From positions 1 to 64,000 of the forward strand of contig DUBZ01000071.1 of the NCBI GenBank assembly GCA_012960035.1: DNA of 64,000 nt. Direction: 5' to 3'. This document shows positions 28,011 through 37,424 of this stretch, one piece after another; the first letter of the stretch is position 1, and the number at the start of each line of letters is the position of its first letter. A model generated the notes under the pieces. That model saw only the letters and a list, made by a program, of their open reading frames with translations, did no database searches and was not told where the DNA came from. The position numbers and the translations under genes are program-made. This DNA is from Myxococcales bacterium (GTDB lineage Bacteria > Myxococcota_A > UBA9160 > UBA4427).

Positions 28011-29090
28011 CTACGACGTCTTGGCCGTGAACATGGGCAAGTCAAGAATCGACAGCACGCCCGGGTCAGAATCGCATACAACCGGAATCGCGTTCACGAC
28101 GCGCATCGCGGTACCGAGAATCCCCGCGGAGTTGTGGTCGCCATCTTCGCCAACCGGTTCGATTTCGCAGCGGAACGACGGCGAACCCGAAATTTCAATC
28201 TTATAGCCTGATTTTTTGCCCGCAGATAAGCGGTCCCAATCGGGCCCGATGTCGTCGCGCAACCGATTGACGTGCGCGGCAACGAGCGCCGACTTTCCAT
28301 TAACGATGCCCTGCACCTCGAACCGAACGCCCGCACATGTCCCGGCTTCGATCGTACCCATCGCGGTTTCGAAAGTTTCCGGAGCCGGCAAGCGTTCGTG
28401 CTCTTCGCGGATCTCGTCGAGTTCCATTCCGAGCGCGTCGGCAAGGAGATGGATCATGCCTCCCCACCCGCCCTTCAACACACCGGGTTGCAATAGCGGT
28501 GCAGCGTAATCGAGAGGTCGGCCGTAGCCGAAGTACACCCCGGTAAAGCCTGGGTCTTCGTATGTGGAGTAGTCCATCAGTTCGGAAATTCGAATCGAAT
28601 CCACACGCTCACTACATTGCGCGAGAGCCAGAGGAATGACGTCGCCTGACCATCCGGGATCGAAGCCCGAAGTGAAGAACGACGACCCGCCGTCGTTACA
28701 AGCTTCGGTCAGCCGCGCAATCATGCGCGGGCTGGCGGCGGGAGGATATACGAGGGACACGATCGACGTGTTCACGACGTTGATCCCCGACGCCAAGATG
28801 CGGCACATCTCGTCGATCACTTCGCGCATTCGTGTTTCGCCTTGCGCGGTGTAGCAAACACAGTCGGCGCCCGACGCCAGGAGTGCGTCGGCATCGTCCG
28901 TCGCAATGATGCCTGTCGCTTCCGGCCAGTCGCACAGTTCGGCTGCATCCTTGCCAATCTTGTCGGCGGAGTGGGCGTGAATGCCAACCAACTCGAGGTC
29001 CGGGTGCGAGAGAATGCCTCGCAGCGCGTTCTTTCCTGCGTTGCCAGTAGACCATTGTATGACGCGAAGCGGGCGATGCGTTGCATTCAC
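28011..29090 (-). CDS. Dihydrodipicolinate reductase-like NAD(P)-binding protein
   Basis: A 359-residue oxidoreductase with an N-terminal Rossmann fold (VIQWSTGNAGKNALR at about 10-24) and a C-terminal half like that of the DapB-related amine or aldehyde dehydrogenases, including EISGSPSFRCEIEP. Related proteins are abundant in mycobacteria and in uncultured proteobacteria and are mostly uncharacterised; one known relative is 2,4-diaminopentanoate dehydrogenase. The GTG start overlaps the stop of the DUF1214 gene (GTGA). It converges with the Rieske gene after 14 bases. Reaction unknown; it is too long and too diverged for true lysine-pathway DapB. Confidence 0.85.
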   Translation of the reverse strand: MNATHRPLRVIQWSTGNAGKNALRGILSHPDLELVGIHAHSADKIGKDAAELCDWPEATGIIATDDADALLASGADCVCYTAQGETRMREVIDEMCRILASGINVVNTSIVSLVYPPAASPRMIARLTEACNDGGSSFFTSGFDPGWSGDVIPLALAQCSERVDSIRISELMDYSTYEDPGFTGVYFGYGRPLDYAAPLLQPGVLKGGWGGMIHLLADALGMELDEIREEHERLPAPETFETAMGTIEAGTCAGVRFEVQGIVNGKSALVAAHVNRLRDDIGPDWDRLSAGKKSGYKIEISGSPSFRCEIEPVGEDGDHNSAGILGTAMRVVNAIPVVCDSDPGVLSILDLPMFTAKTS

Positions 29091-30232
29091 TTTGATTCAT
29101 CTCCAAGTTCTTTCGCGACATCCGCAAGCGCGACGACCCGGCACTCTGGTTGTTCAATATCTCCTTCGGGCAACAGGAATCGCCAATACAGCGTTCCGGC
29201 AAAGTGCCCTTCGGTGTCGATCCAGTTGAGTGTGCCGGGGTCGCTGTGGGCGACAACGAACGCGAAGCGTCCGTCGTCGTCGGCACGCATTTGCTTTCGG
29301 TTGAGGGAACAACTGCGGTAGCGATAGTCCGCGCCCTGCTGATAGCGGTTCCAGAACATCACGTTGGCGTAAACGCATTCGGGCCAGCGACCTTCGACGA
29401 TCAACGCTTGGTCGGGTGCAAGTACAACCAACCCCGCGCAATACGCGTTATCGACCGCGCCTGCGCCACCGCCTTCCGAGGGCTCCCACTTCATGGGCTG
29501 GGGCAATTGGTTTGGCACCAACGAAAACCACGGCGGGACCGAACTCGGGTCCATCAAGGGACGGTCGAGGGTCTGGCCTCGCATGAACGTCATCGCGTTG
29601 CGAAGTTTTTCCGCGAGACGAACAGAGCCCAACGGTCGAGGAAAGCCGGGGTCGTCGATGCAGTCGATTTCGATTTCGCAGCGAAGCGCGGGGTTTGCGA
29701 GCGCGCAGATTTCGTCTTCGAAGTAGTGACGTGCGATAATGCAGTTTGGTTTGCCGGACTCCATGTGAAGCGCGCCTTCTGCGGGTGCCGCCCCGACCTC
29801 AATTTCGAAGCGACCTTCATCATCCGTCGCGAACTCGGTGTGGTTGAGGGCGCACACAACACCGTCGTTCCAGTCGCCCTCTTCTTTGCCGGTATAGATC
29901 GTGAAGCTGATATACACCTCGTCTTTCATGCGACCGCGGATTCGGTAACGGCGCCCCGGGTCTAGCGGCGCACAATGGGAAGGATTGTCGCTGCCCTCCC
30001 CACCCCACTTCAGCGTCGCACTTGCTAGCGGTGCGAAGCGCGGGCGCGACGCATCGTTGTCGACCCAGATATCGATCGCGGCCTTCATGAGATGAAGCAG
30101 CATGTGTTCGCCTTCGGCGACATCGGCGACTTCGGTGACGCGTCGTTCTTCGCTCAAGAACTCGCCATCAATGCGCTCGGCCAATGCGAGGAACTCGCGA
30201 AACGCCTCGCGGCTTTCGATGATATCCGTCAT
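29087..30232 (-). CDS. DUF1214 domain protein
   Basis: A 381-residue protein of the DUF1214 group. The C-terminal half shows the family pattern WPECVYANVMFWNRYQ, RYRSCSLNRKQM, GRFAFVVAHSDPG, LNWIDTEGH. No signal peptide, so cytoplasmic. First in an operon with the dihydrodipicolinate-reductase-like gene (4-base overlap); GAGG precedes the ATG. DUF1214 genes are frequent beside catabolic oxygenases, but their biochemical role is unknown. A second member is at 35541, also in the DUF1214 class but with only low similarity outside the C-terminal core. Confidence 0.85.
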   Translation of the reverse strand: MTDIIESREAFREFLALAERIDGEFLSEERRVTEVADVAEGEHMLLHLMKAAIDIWVDNDASRPRFAPLASATLKWGGEGSDNPSHCAPLDPGRRYRIRGRMKDEVYISFTIYTGKEEGDWNDGVVCALNHTEFATDDEGRFEIEVGAAPAEGALHMESGKPNCIIARHYFEDEICALANPALRCEIEIDCIDDPGFPRPLGSVRLAEKLRNAMTFMRGQTLDRPLMDPSSVPPWFSLVPNQLPQPMKWEPSEGGGAGAVDNAYCAGLVVLAPDQALIVEGRWPECVYANVMFWNRYQQGADYRYRSCSLNRKQMRADDDGRFAFVVAHSDPGTLNWIDTEGHFAGTLYWRFLLPEGDIEQPECRVVALADVAKELGDESK

Positions 30233-30348
30233 GCTTCACCTCTTCGTCGATGTTGATCGCGTTAGTGTATCGCGACGCAATCATTCGAGTTTACAACGCG
30301 AGCCGCACCGCATCGCCGTAACAGTCTCCCGCTTCGAAGGAACCCAGC

Positions 30349-31437
30349 ATGACGAGCAACGACGCCCTCCCCGAAACCATGCGCGCATACCGCGTCCACG
30401 AGTACGGCGAAAATCTCACGACGGCACTGCGACTCGACGAAGTGCCAGTCCCCGTGCCGGGCCCGGGAGAGCTGCTCGTGCGAGTCGAAGCCCTGCCCTT
30501 AAACCTCAACGACATCGAACGCGTCAACGGGCGCAATATGATGGTTCGCCCCGAGCTGCCGTGCACACCTGGGATGGAAGTCATGGGGCGCGTCGCCGCC
30601 TGCGGTGATGGCGTCGATGGATGGCAAGATCGGCGCGTCGTCGCAATGCCCAAGCAAGCCACCGGCGGCTTCGCCGACTATGCGATCTGCCCCGTGGTGT
30701 CAGCGTTCGACATGCCGGACTCGGTCCCGCTCCCCGACGCAGCCGCGCTCTACTTTCCGTTTCACTTGGCGTGGCTCGGGCTGATCGACCGCGCAGCGCT
30801 AAAGGCTGGGGAAACGGTCTTGATTCATGCTGCTGCGGGCGGGGCGGGCTCCGCCGCGATCCAGATCGCAAAGGATGTAGGCGCAACCGTCATCGCCACC
30901 GTGGGCTCCGAAGAAAAAATGCAACTGTGTCGCGATCTCGGAGCAGACACCGTCATCAACTACAGCGAGCAGGACTTCCAAGAGATCGTGATGGAAGCGA
31001 CGGGCAACCGCGGCGTCGAAGTCGTCTTCGACAATGTCGGCGCAGCAGTCATGGATGCTTCGATGAAGTGCACCGCATACAACGGTCGCTACCTCATGAT
31101 GGGTTTCGCTTCAGACAAGAGTTATGCCGATGAGAAGTTCGTCGTTCCGCGAAGCGTTTCGGCGGGCAACCTCAGGCTTTGTGGCGTCCTCCTCGCCTAC
31201 GCGGACGAGAACATTGGCCCCATGATGAAGAAGGCCATGGGCTGGAACTTCGTACCGGACAAGCTCGGCGAAAGTGTGATGAGTGAAATCGTTGACCGCG
31301 TCGTCTCGGGAAAGATCAAGGCGGTCATCGGCAAAACCGTTTCGTTCGAACAGTTGCCACAGGCCCTCGAAGACATGCGGGCGCGCAAAACCGTGGGACG
31401 TACCATCGTCACGCTGGAGTCGGCGGTGGACAGTTGA
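30349..31437 (+). CDS. Zinc-binding dehydrogenase/quinone oxidoreductase-like MDR
   Basis: A 362-residue medium-chain reductase with the GroES-like N-terminal domain (PGPGELLVRVEALPLNLNDI) and a Rossmann domain carrying HAAAGGAGSAAIQIAK at about 161-175. The catalytic-zinc Cys and the four-Cys structural site are absent, as in NADPH:quinone reductases and enoyl reductases. GAAGGA precedes the ATG. It is divergent from the DUF1214 operon and convergent with the monooxygenase at 31487. Probably reduces an enone or quinone. Confidence 0.93.
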   Translation: MTSNDALPETMRAYRVHEYGENLTTALRLDEVPVPVPGPGELLVRVEALPLNLNDIERVNGRNMMVRPELPCTPGMEVMGRVAACGDGVDGWQDRRVVAMPKQATGGFADYAICPVVSAFDMPDSVPLPDAAALYFPFHLAWLGLIDRAALKAGETVLIHAAAGGAGSAAIQIAKDVGATVIATVGSEEKMQLCRDLGADTVINYSEQDFQEIVMEATGNRGVEVVFDNVGAAVMDASMKCTAYNGRYLMMGFASDKSYADEKFVVPRSVSAGNLRLCGVLLAYADENIGPMMKKAMGWNFVPDKLGESVMSEIVDRVVSGKIKAVIGKTVSFEQLPQALEDMRARKTVGRTIVTLESAVDS

Positions 31438-31486
31438 CGTGGGCAATTGGCCGTGAACAGCGGGCCGAGCCTCACGCCATACCCCA

Positions 31487-32941
31487 CTAGCGATTCTGCA
31501 AAAACTCCGTCTTCTTGACGCTCATCAATTCAGCAAGAAAGCGGTATGCCGAGTAGGGCCACAGCGTAAAGTTTCGGTCGTGCGCGTCGGTGTACCACGC
31601 GTTGCATCCGCCGCTAAACACCATCCCCTTCATGTCGCGCTGCAGTCGCGCATTGTATTTCGCGACGAAGTCAGGAGCGGGGTCGAGGTGCGACATGTTT
31701 TCGCGCTCCATCAACTTCAGGCACTTCAAGATGTACTGCACTTGAGATTCGATCATGATCAGGGCCGAAGTGTGGCCGGTTGCACTGTTCGGTCCCAGCA
31801 GTAAGAAAAAATTGGGGAAGCCCGGGACCATGATCGTGCGAAAGGTTTCGATCTTATCCTTCCAGACGTCGCGCAGCGTGCGGCCGTCACGACCCTCGAT
31901 GTTGACGTAGTCCGTGATGTCGAAGGGGCAAAAGCCCGTGGCTTCGATAATAGTATCGAGCTCATGCAACGTACCTGACGCGTCGCGAATGCCGCCGGGC
32001 TCCACATGGTCGATGGCTTCGGTTACGAGATGAACGTTGTCGCGATTAAATGTCGACCAGTAATCGTCTGCAATGCAGCGTCTCTTGCAGCCCGGCGTGT
32101 AGTCGGGGGTAAGCTTCTCGCGCAATTCGGGATCGCTCACCGACTCTTCGAGATGGTCGAGCCCCACTTTCTTCAGGCGGCCTGATAGGAAGCTATTGCG
32201 GCGGAGCGACAGAACACCGAGCAAATCCATGAGTGCGAACAGGAACCAACGGTAAAGGCGCATGAGTGGCGGGAAGCTGTTGAATAGCGATCGGCGACTG
32301 TCCGGGATGTCACTTGCGACACGCGGGAACACCCACGCTGCGGACCGCTGAAACACGGTCACCTGCTTCACATTATCGGCGATGGCCGGAAGTACTTGTA
32401 CGGCACTCGCGCCGGTCCCGATGATTCCGACTCGGCGCCCCTTCAAGTCGTGTTCATGATCCCACTGGGCGGTGTGAAACTTGGCGCCTTCGAAGGTATT
32501 GAGCCCTTCGATGTCTGCATGGTTGGGGAGATGCAGCCCGCCAAGACCGCTGACCACGATGTCGGCGGTGAGCGTCGGGCCGCCCGCAACATCAACCGTC
32601 CAACACCCGTCGGCGAATTTCACGTTTTCTACCGCGGAGCCAAAGCGAAGATGAGGCTTGAGGTCGTGCTTCTGCGAAACCTCTTCGCAGTACCCCCAGA
32701 TCTCGCCTCCACTCGAATAGGAATGGCTCCAATTCGGGTTGAGGTCAAAGGAAAACGAGTAGAGATGCGACGGAACGTCGCACGCCACACCCGGATAGGT
32801 GTTTTCGCGCCAAGTTCCGCCGACCGAATCGGCTTTCTCAAGAATCACGAAGTCGTTGACCCCGGCTTTCTTCAACTGGACACCCATGCAGATGCCACTC
32901 ATACCTGCACCGAGAACTGCGACGCGAAAATGCTGTGTCAT
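31487..32941 (-). CDS. Flavin-containing monooxygenase (Baeyer-Villiger type)
   Basis: A 484-residue FAD/NADPH enzyme. GAGMSG at 11-16 and the GGTWRENTYPG segment follow the FAD fold; FEGAKFHTAQWDHEHDL near residue 150 is the Baeyer-Villiger-type fingerprint; GTGASA marks the NADPH site. The start at 32941 has GAAGG upstream and is where similarity begins; the longer frame up to 33226 is rejected. It is shorter than cyclohexanone monooxygenases but the same length and style as the enzyme at 8671. Next to it lies an amidohydrolase fragment, so its upstream region may be a rearrangement point. Confidence 0.93.
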   Translation of the reverse strand: MTQHFRVAVLGAGMSGICMGVQLKKAGVNDFVILEKADSVGGTWRENTYPGVACDVPSHLYSFSFDLNPNWSHSYSSGGEIWGYCEEVSQKHDLKPHLRFGSAVENVKFADGCWTVDVAGGPTLTADIVVSGLGGLHLPNHADIEGLNTFEGAKFHTAQWDHEHDLKGRRVGIIGTGASAVQVLPAIADNVKQVTVFQRSAAWVFPRVASDIPDSRRSLFNSFPPLMRLYRWFLFALMDLLGVLSLRRNSFLSGRLKKVGLDHLEESVSDPELREKLTPDYTPGCKRRCIADDYWSTFNRDNVHLVTEAIDHVEPGGIRDASGTLHELDTIIEATGFCPFDITDYVNIEGRDGRTLRDVWKDKIETFRTIMVPGFPNFFLLLGPNSATGHTSALIMIESQVQYILKCLKLMERENMSHLDPAPDFVAKYNARLQRDMKGMVFSGGCNAWYTDAHDRNFTLWPYSAYRFLAELMSVKKTEFLQNR

Positions 32942-33118
32942 GCCTAAATCACCTTCATCAAGGACGCTTGCGAGCCGCGCAGCGTAGCGAAGACAAGCCC
33001 AGAGATGTGACAGCGGACTCAGAACGCGGCTGGCCCGGTTTCGGGCCGCTCGATCGGTTGTTCGGCAAAGCCAATCGCCTGGGTTCGAAAATGGACGAAA
33101 TTCGCTTCCATCTCGATT

Positions 33119-33457
33119 GTGAATCTGCAACGAGCTTGGTTCGCCATTGCACTCTGTGCCTTGGCACATGAAACATGGCGCAGCGCGGACGGCGTAGGGA
33201 TCAAGGACCTCGGCCGGCTCCCCCAAGGCGCGCCCGCCGACCTGTTAATATTCCGAGAAGACTCGACCAAGAGCCTTCAAGATTTTACGACCCTTGAAGC
33301 GGTCGTCTCGCGCGGCAAGCTATGCCGACAGCGGGACTTGCTTGAAAGTCTCGAAGCCTGGCGGGCGTTCTACGAAAACTCGGTCGTCGACTTCGTCGCA
33401 CAGGCCGTCGCGAAGCAGAAGATGAAAGCGCCGATGAAGAGCGACTCGTTCTTGTGA
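33119..33457 (+). pseudogene. C-terminal fragment of an amidohydrolase
   Basis: About 90 residues from position 33185 match the C-terminal end of amidohydrolase-superfamily enzymes: GIKDLGRLPQGAPADLLIFRED and TLEAVVSRGKL are the typical 'G..GRL.pG..ADL..f' and 'V...G..' signatures. None of the metal-binding barrel is present upstream, so this is a remnant of a protein that would be 400 residues or longer. It ends 22 bases before the GH4 gene. The first 20 codons of the open frame look unrelated. Confidence 0.6.
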
Positions 33458-33479
33458 CCGTCGCGTTGGGAGAAGAAGA

Positions 33480-34829
33480 ATGCCCGTTCGAATCGTATTG
33501 ATCGGCGCCGGCAGCGCACAATTTGGCTTCGACATGCTGGGCGATATCTTCCAGAGCCCCGTCCTGCGCGATTGCCACGTCGTGCTTCACGACATCAACG
33601 CCGACTCGCTCGCACGCGTACACAAAGCCGCGAGCGACTACGTCGAAGCCCATAAGCTTAACGTCACACTTTCGTCCACCACGTCGCGACCCGATGCGCT
33701 CGCGGGAGCGACGTTTTGCGTGATCGCGATCGAAGTGGGGGATCGGTTCGCACTTTGGGAGCAAGATCAAGCGATCCCTCGGCAGTTCGGTTTCCGACAA
33801 GTGTTCGGCGAGAACGGCGGACCGGGTGGGCTGTTTCATTCACTGAGAGTCATCAAGCCGATCCTCGACATCTGCGCCGACATCGCGAAAATTTGCCCCG
33901 AGGCTTGGGTCTTCAACTACAGCAACCCGATGAGCCGAATCTGCACAACCGTGCATCGCGCTTTCCCCGAGCTTCGCTTTACGGGGTTGTGTCACGAGAT
34001 CGTTTCGCTCTATCAACATCTCCCACACATCTTGGACACGCCGATGTCCAACATCGCGTTCCGCGCAGGCGGCCTCAATCACTTCAGCGTGCTCGTCGAG
34101 GCGCAGTATAAAGACTCGGGCCACGACGCATACCCGGACGTTCTCGCGAAAGCCGCGGACTACTTCGAGAATCTTCCCGACATGGGAAGCATCCTCAAGC
34201 AGCTCTTCGCATCTCACGCGGGCTCGACTCCGTTCAGTGAGGCCGCGTTGCGCGAAGGCGCCGCGCCGTGGGCAGAACGCGGTGCGTTCCGCGTGCTGCT
34301 CGAAAAATTTCACTGCCTCCCGATCACGACGGACAGTCATATCGGTGAGTACTTGCAGTGGGGCAATGCAGTTTCAGATCACAAAGCTGTGCTCGACTTC
34401 TACACCTACTACAAGAAGTGGACCCTACGCGGCGATCCGGAAATTCGAGAAACGCGAACCGAACGCATGGTGAAGATTGCGGAAGGCATCTTGACGGGGC
34501 AACGCTACGAAGAGGCGGCGGTCAACCTTCCGAACAAGGGCTATATCAAGCAGCTTCCCGACTTCATGGTTGTCGAAGTCCCGGCGTGGATCGACAGCAA
34601 GGGCGTCGAGGGCATTCGACTCGACGCAATGCCTCAGGGATTCGCGGGCTTACTTTCGAACCAAGTCGGTGTGCACGACCTGACGGCAGAAGCGGTCATC
34701 CAAGGATCGAAAGACCTCGTCGTGCAGGCCCTTCTTGTCGACCCTGTAGTGGACAAGGTCGACAGCGTGGTGACGTTGGTAGACGTCATGGTCGAGTTGC
34801 AGGCCGAATACCTGGGCTACCTAAGCTAG
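33480..34829 (+). CDS. Glycoside hydrolase family 4 (alpha-glucosidase/galactosidase-like)
   Basis: A 449-residue GH4 enzyme, which cleaves glycosides by an NAD-dependent redox mechanism with Mn2+. The NAD loop GAGSAQFG is at 9-16; NYSNPM (about 146-151) and GLCHE (169-173, metal ligand Cys) and GLNHF (about 198-202, metal ligand His) are family motifs. GGGAGAAG precedes the ATG. No sugar transporter, regulator or other glycosidase is nearby, so it is an odd gene for this region. The 3' end overlaps the end of the isomerase gene on the other strand by 44 bases. Confidence 0.93.
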   Translation: MPVRIVLIGAGSAQFGFDMLGDIFQSPVLRDCHVVLHDINADSLARVHKAASDYVEAHKLNVTLSSTTSRPDALAGATFCVIAIEVGDRFALWEQDQAIPRQFGFRQVFGENGGPGGLFHSLRVIKPILDICADIAKICPEAWVFNYSNPMSRICTTVHRAFPELRFTGLCHEIVSLYQHLPHILDTPMSNIAFRAGGLNHFSVLVEAQYKDSGHDAYPDVLAKAADYFENLPDMGSILKQLFASHAGSTPFSEAALREGAAPWAERGAFRVLLEKFHCLPITTDSHIGEYLQWGNAVSDHKAVLDFYTYYKKWTLRGDPEIRETRTERMVKIAEGILTGQRYEEAAVNLPNKGYIKQLPDFMVVEVPAWIDSKGVEGIRLDAMPQGFAGLLSNQVGVHDLTAEAVIQGSKDLVVQALLVDPVVDKVDSVVTLVDVMVELQAEYLGYLS

Positions 34830-35424
34830 AAGTCTGCTCGCTCAGACACTGCGAGAGATACGGCAGGTGATCGACGCCGAAGAACATCTCGTCGCCGACG
34901 AAGAACGTAGGCGCGCCAAAAGCACCTCGGGCAACGGCTTCGTCGGTCGTCGCGCGGAGTTCGGCCTTTACGTCGTCGTCGCCCGAACGTGCAAATAGCT
35001 TTTCTGCATCGAGGCCCGCGGCGCGAATCATTTCAGCCTGGACCTCGACATCACCCAGATTCAGCCCTTCTTGCCACAAGCCGGCGAATGCGGCGGCGTG
35101 ATATGCCTCAAAAACGCCTTCGTGTTTCGCGGCAACCGCAAGACGCATGAGTCCCATGCTGTTGATCGGAAAGTGTGGATTCATGACAATGGGCACACCG
35201 TGGAGCGCTGACGTTCGGCGCAGCGAGCCGCCACCGTAGTTGCGTTTGGCTTCGATGGTTTCAAAAATTGGCGATTGGTTTCCGGTCGCCTTAAACACGC
35301 CGCCGAGCAACATTGGCCGATAGACAAGCTCTGCACCGGCCGACTTCGCAAAACCCTCAATGACACCGTTGGCGAGATGGCTGTATGGGCTTCCATAGTC
35401 AAAAAAGAATTCGAGGGTAGACAC
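34786..35424 (-). CDS. 2-hydroxychromene-2-carboxylate isomerase-like DsbA-fold protein
   Basis: A 212-residue thioredoxin-fold protein of the HCCA isomerase/kappa-GST type. The active-site serine that activates glutathione is S12 in FDYGSPYSHLA, where DsbA has CxxC. APTFFVGDEMFFGVDHL near the C-terminus is the cis-proline and substrate-loop segment. The start is GTG at 35424 with GGGAGAG upstream. In naphthalene degradation this enzyme isomerises a hydroxychromene. It follows the DUF1214 and TetR genes in one minus-strand run. Confidence 0.9.
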   Translation of the reverse strand: MSTLEFFFDYGSPYSHLANGVIEGFAKSAGAELVYRPMLLGGVFKATGNQSPIFETIEAKRNYGGGSLRRTSALHGVPIVMNPHFPINSMGLMRLAVAAKHEGVFEAYHAAAFAGLWQEGLNLGDVEVQAEMIRAAGLDAEKLFARSGDDDVKAELRATTDEAVARGAFGAPTFFVGDEMFFGVDHLPYLSQCLSEQTSSLGSPGIRPATRP

Positions 35425-35540
35425 GATGGCTTCTCTCCCTAAGGACCGGGCGCGGTGCCGATGAAGGCGAGACGAAACCACGCCGCAAGACGAAATGCAA
35501 TCAAGGGACGAGACGCGAGGACCGCCTCCCAAAACGGTTC

Positions 35541-36728
35541 TTAAGTCCCGAAGCGCTTCACGACGCCCAAGCGCCGTTGGCGTAGCTGCTCGACGCGTTC
35601 TTCCCGGCTCATTCGCTTCGCGTTCTCCGGAAGCCTCTCCTCCAATTGCGAAACCGGGAATTGTTCCACTTGGGGACGCGGGTAGTCATCGGCACCGATC
35701 CATCGGAACGTCACGTATCCCTCGTCATGCCCACTCGGGTCAAGCCAATTGGGAAGCCCAGGGTCTTGGTGACTCACGACGACAAGCAATGAACCGTCCT
35801 GTTCGAGTTCTGCGTGGTGCATGTTCAAACTGCACAACCGGTAGCGGTAGTCCATCGTCTCCCACCAATAGCTACCGAATTCAACCGCCCAATACGCGGC
35901 GTTGGGTGGTGTGACGCGGATCGTTACGGCCTCGTCGCGAGGAACTTGCCAATAACAGATCAGGGGCGCGCCCCCCGGCGTGAAGTCGATCTTGTTGGAC
36001 TCGAGTTCGCCATAGGCAATGAACTCGTTTCGTCGCGCCTTCCATTTGTCGAGCATGTCGGCCCAGTACTCGACGGAAGTATGAACCCAACGCGCGGAGT
36101 CATGCAGACCTTTTGCGAGACGTTCCGCTGTGAGCGGTGCGGGGGCGCCGCTTGCGCCTTCGCGTTCAATCGTCGCAACCATCGGTTCTTCGGTGTTCCA
36201 GTCGGCGAAGAACTGGCGAAAGGTGAGTCGGTACGTCGCGGGAGTCGACTGAATCCAGTTGCCCGGGTGCTCGTTGGGGCTCACGACGAGTTCAAAGCTT
36301 CCGTCTTCTTCAATGTGCAGTTGATCGTCGATCAAGGTGCCCACGACTTGCCCACCCCAAGGCGTGTTGCCGTTCTCCAGCACTGTCACCGCGAAGTACT
36401 TCGCAGTACCGCGGTTCCCCCGTACGCGATACGTATCCGTTCCGTTGACCGGACCTCCCAGATACAGCGCGTCCGTGTTGTCGCCGCCTTGTTTACGAAT
36501 AGGATCGAAGTAGTGAAGCAGTTCGGGGTATTCCGGGTCTGCGTTGTCGAGTTCGAGTTGCAATGCCAAGCCGATATTACGCGCGAGCTGTCGCATGCCC
36601 ACCGCACGACTCACTGCGTTTTTAGGGGCGCCATCTCGAAACACGAGGTCGCCTGCTCGCTTCAGTTCGTCACAGAAGTCGTGCCAACTTGACCGCAAGA
36701 TTTCGTCGTCGGTTCCATCTCCGAACAT
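35541..36728 (-). CDS. DUF1214 domain protein
   Basis: A 395-residue DUF1214 protein. The C-terminal core AAYWAVEFGSYWWETMDYRY, RLCSLNMHHAEL, GSLLVVVSHQDPGLPNWLD aligns with the other copy at 29087. The N-terminal half contains RVRGNRGTAKYFAVTVLENG. It is six bases behind the TetR gene and precedes the isomerase gene, so a three-gene operon is likely. No signal peptide. Function unknown; co-regulation with catabolic genes is the best clue. Confidence 0.88.
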   Translation of the reverse strand: MFGDGTDDEILRSSWHDFCDELKRAGDLVFRDGAPKNAVSRAVGMRQLARNIGLALQLELDNADPEYPELLHYFDPIRKQGGDNTDALYLGGPVNGTDTYRVRGNRGTAKYFAVTVLENGNTPWGGQVVGTLIDDQLHIEEDGSFELVVSPNEHPGNWIQSTPATYRLTFRQFFADWNTEEPMVATIEREGASGAPAPLTAERLAKGLHDSARWVHTSVEYWADMLDKWKARRNEFIAYGELESNKIDFTPGGAPLICYWQVPRDEAVTIRVTPPNAAYWAVEFGSYWWETMDYRYRLCSLNMHHAELEQDGSLLVVVSHQDPGLPNWLDPSGHDEGYVTFRWIGADDYPRPQVEQFPVSQLEERLPENAKRMSREERVEQLRQRRLGVVKRFGT

Positions 36729-36734
36729 TGGCTT

Positions 36735-37334
36735 CTACCTCATCGGGGCAACAGTGGTGGAAACGATCTGATCAATTTCCGCTTCCACTACTTTTTTGGT
36801 GTATGCACGCGGGCTGTGGAGAATCGTGCAACTCAGGCCGGTCGCGGCAAACAGGACGTGGCGTGCGGCCGACGTCACCGAGCCGTGCGACGACAACTCG
36901 CCGATCTCTCGAGCGTCATTTAAGTCGCCCGCGAAGTGCGCGATCGCGTCTCGAGTTCGGGCAGCCTGTTGTTTCTGCAAGTCGGGATCGATTGCCGCGA
37001 TTCCCCAGAACACGAGCCGCACTTTCCATTCGGCACGTAAAGACGCGCTATTGGGAATGGTTGCCCCCAGACGCGCACGCAGGGCGGCAAGCCCGCGCTT
37101 CCCTTTGGTGGCGATGGCCGCTCGCTCAAAGTACTGCTCATTCGCCCAGGCGAGCGCGGCGGCGATCAACTCGCTCTTGCCGTCGAAGTAATGCTCGACG
37201 ATGCCCTTCGAGTAGCCGCTCGCATTTGCGATCTCGCGAACCGTCGCGGATTCCAACCCGCCCCTCGCGATTAAATTCGCGGCCGTCTCGGCGATCTCAG
37301 CGCGGCGCTGTTCATGGTCGACGATCTTGGGCAT
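36735..37334 (-). CDS. TetR-family regulator (BetI-like)
   Basis: A 199-residue repressor with the recognition segment ATVREIANASGYSKGIVEHYF at about 30-50 and a BetI-like C-terminal domain (LRARLGATIPNSASLRAEWKVRLVFWG). The ATG at 37334 has GGAAAG upstream. It heads the operon with DUF1214 and the isomerase gene and is divergent from the sulfotransferase; the palindrome at 37425 is a good candidate operator for both directions. Confidence 0.92.
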   Translation of the reverse strand: MPKIVDHEQRRAEIAETAANLIARGGLESATVREIANASGYSKGIVEHYFDGKSELIAAALAWANEQYFERAAIATKGKRGLAALRARLGATIPNSASLRAEWKVRLVFWGIAAIDPDLQKQQAARTRDAIAHFAGDLNDAREIGELSSHGSVTSAARHVLFAATGLSCTILHSPRAYTKKVVEAEIDQIVSTTVAPMR

Positions 37335-37424
37335 TGCGGCTTTCCGGAATTCCTTCCCAGGTCCCGGCAACACATTTGACGCATTGCCAGGCGCGATATC
37401 GTTTCATAGACTTTCGACATTCTA

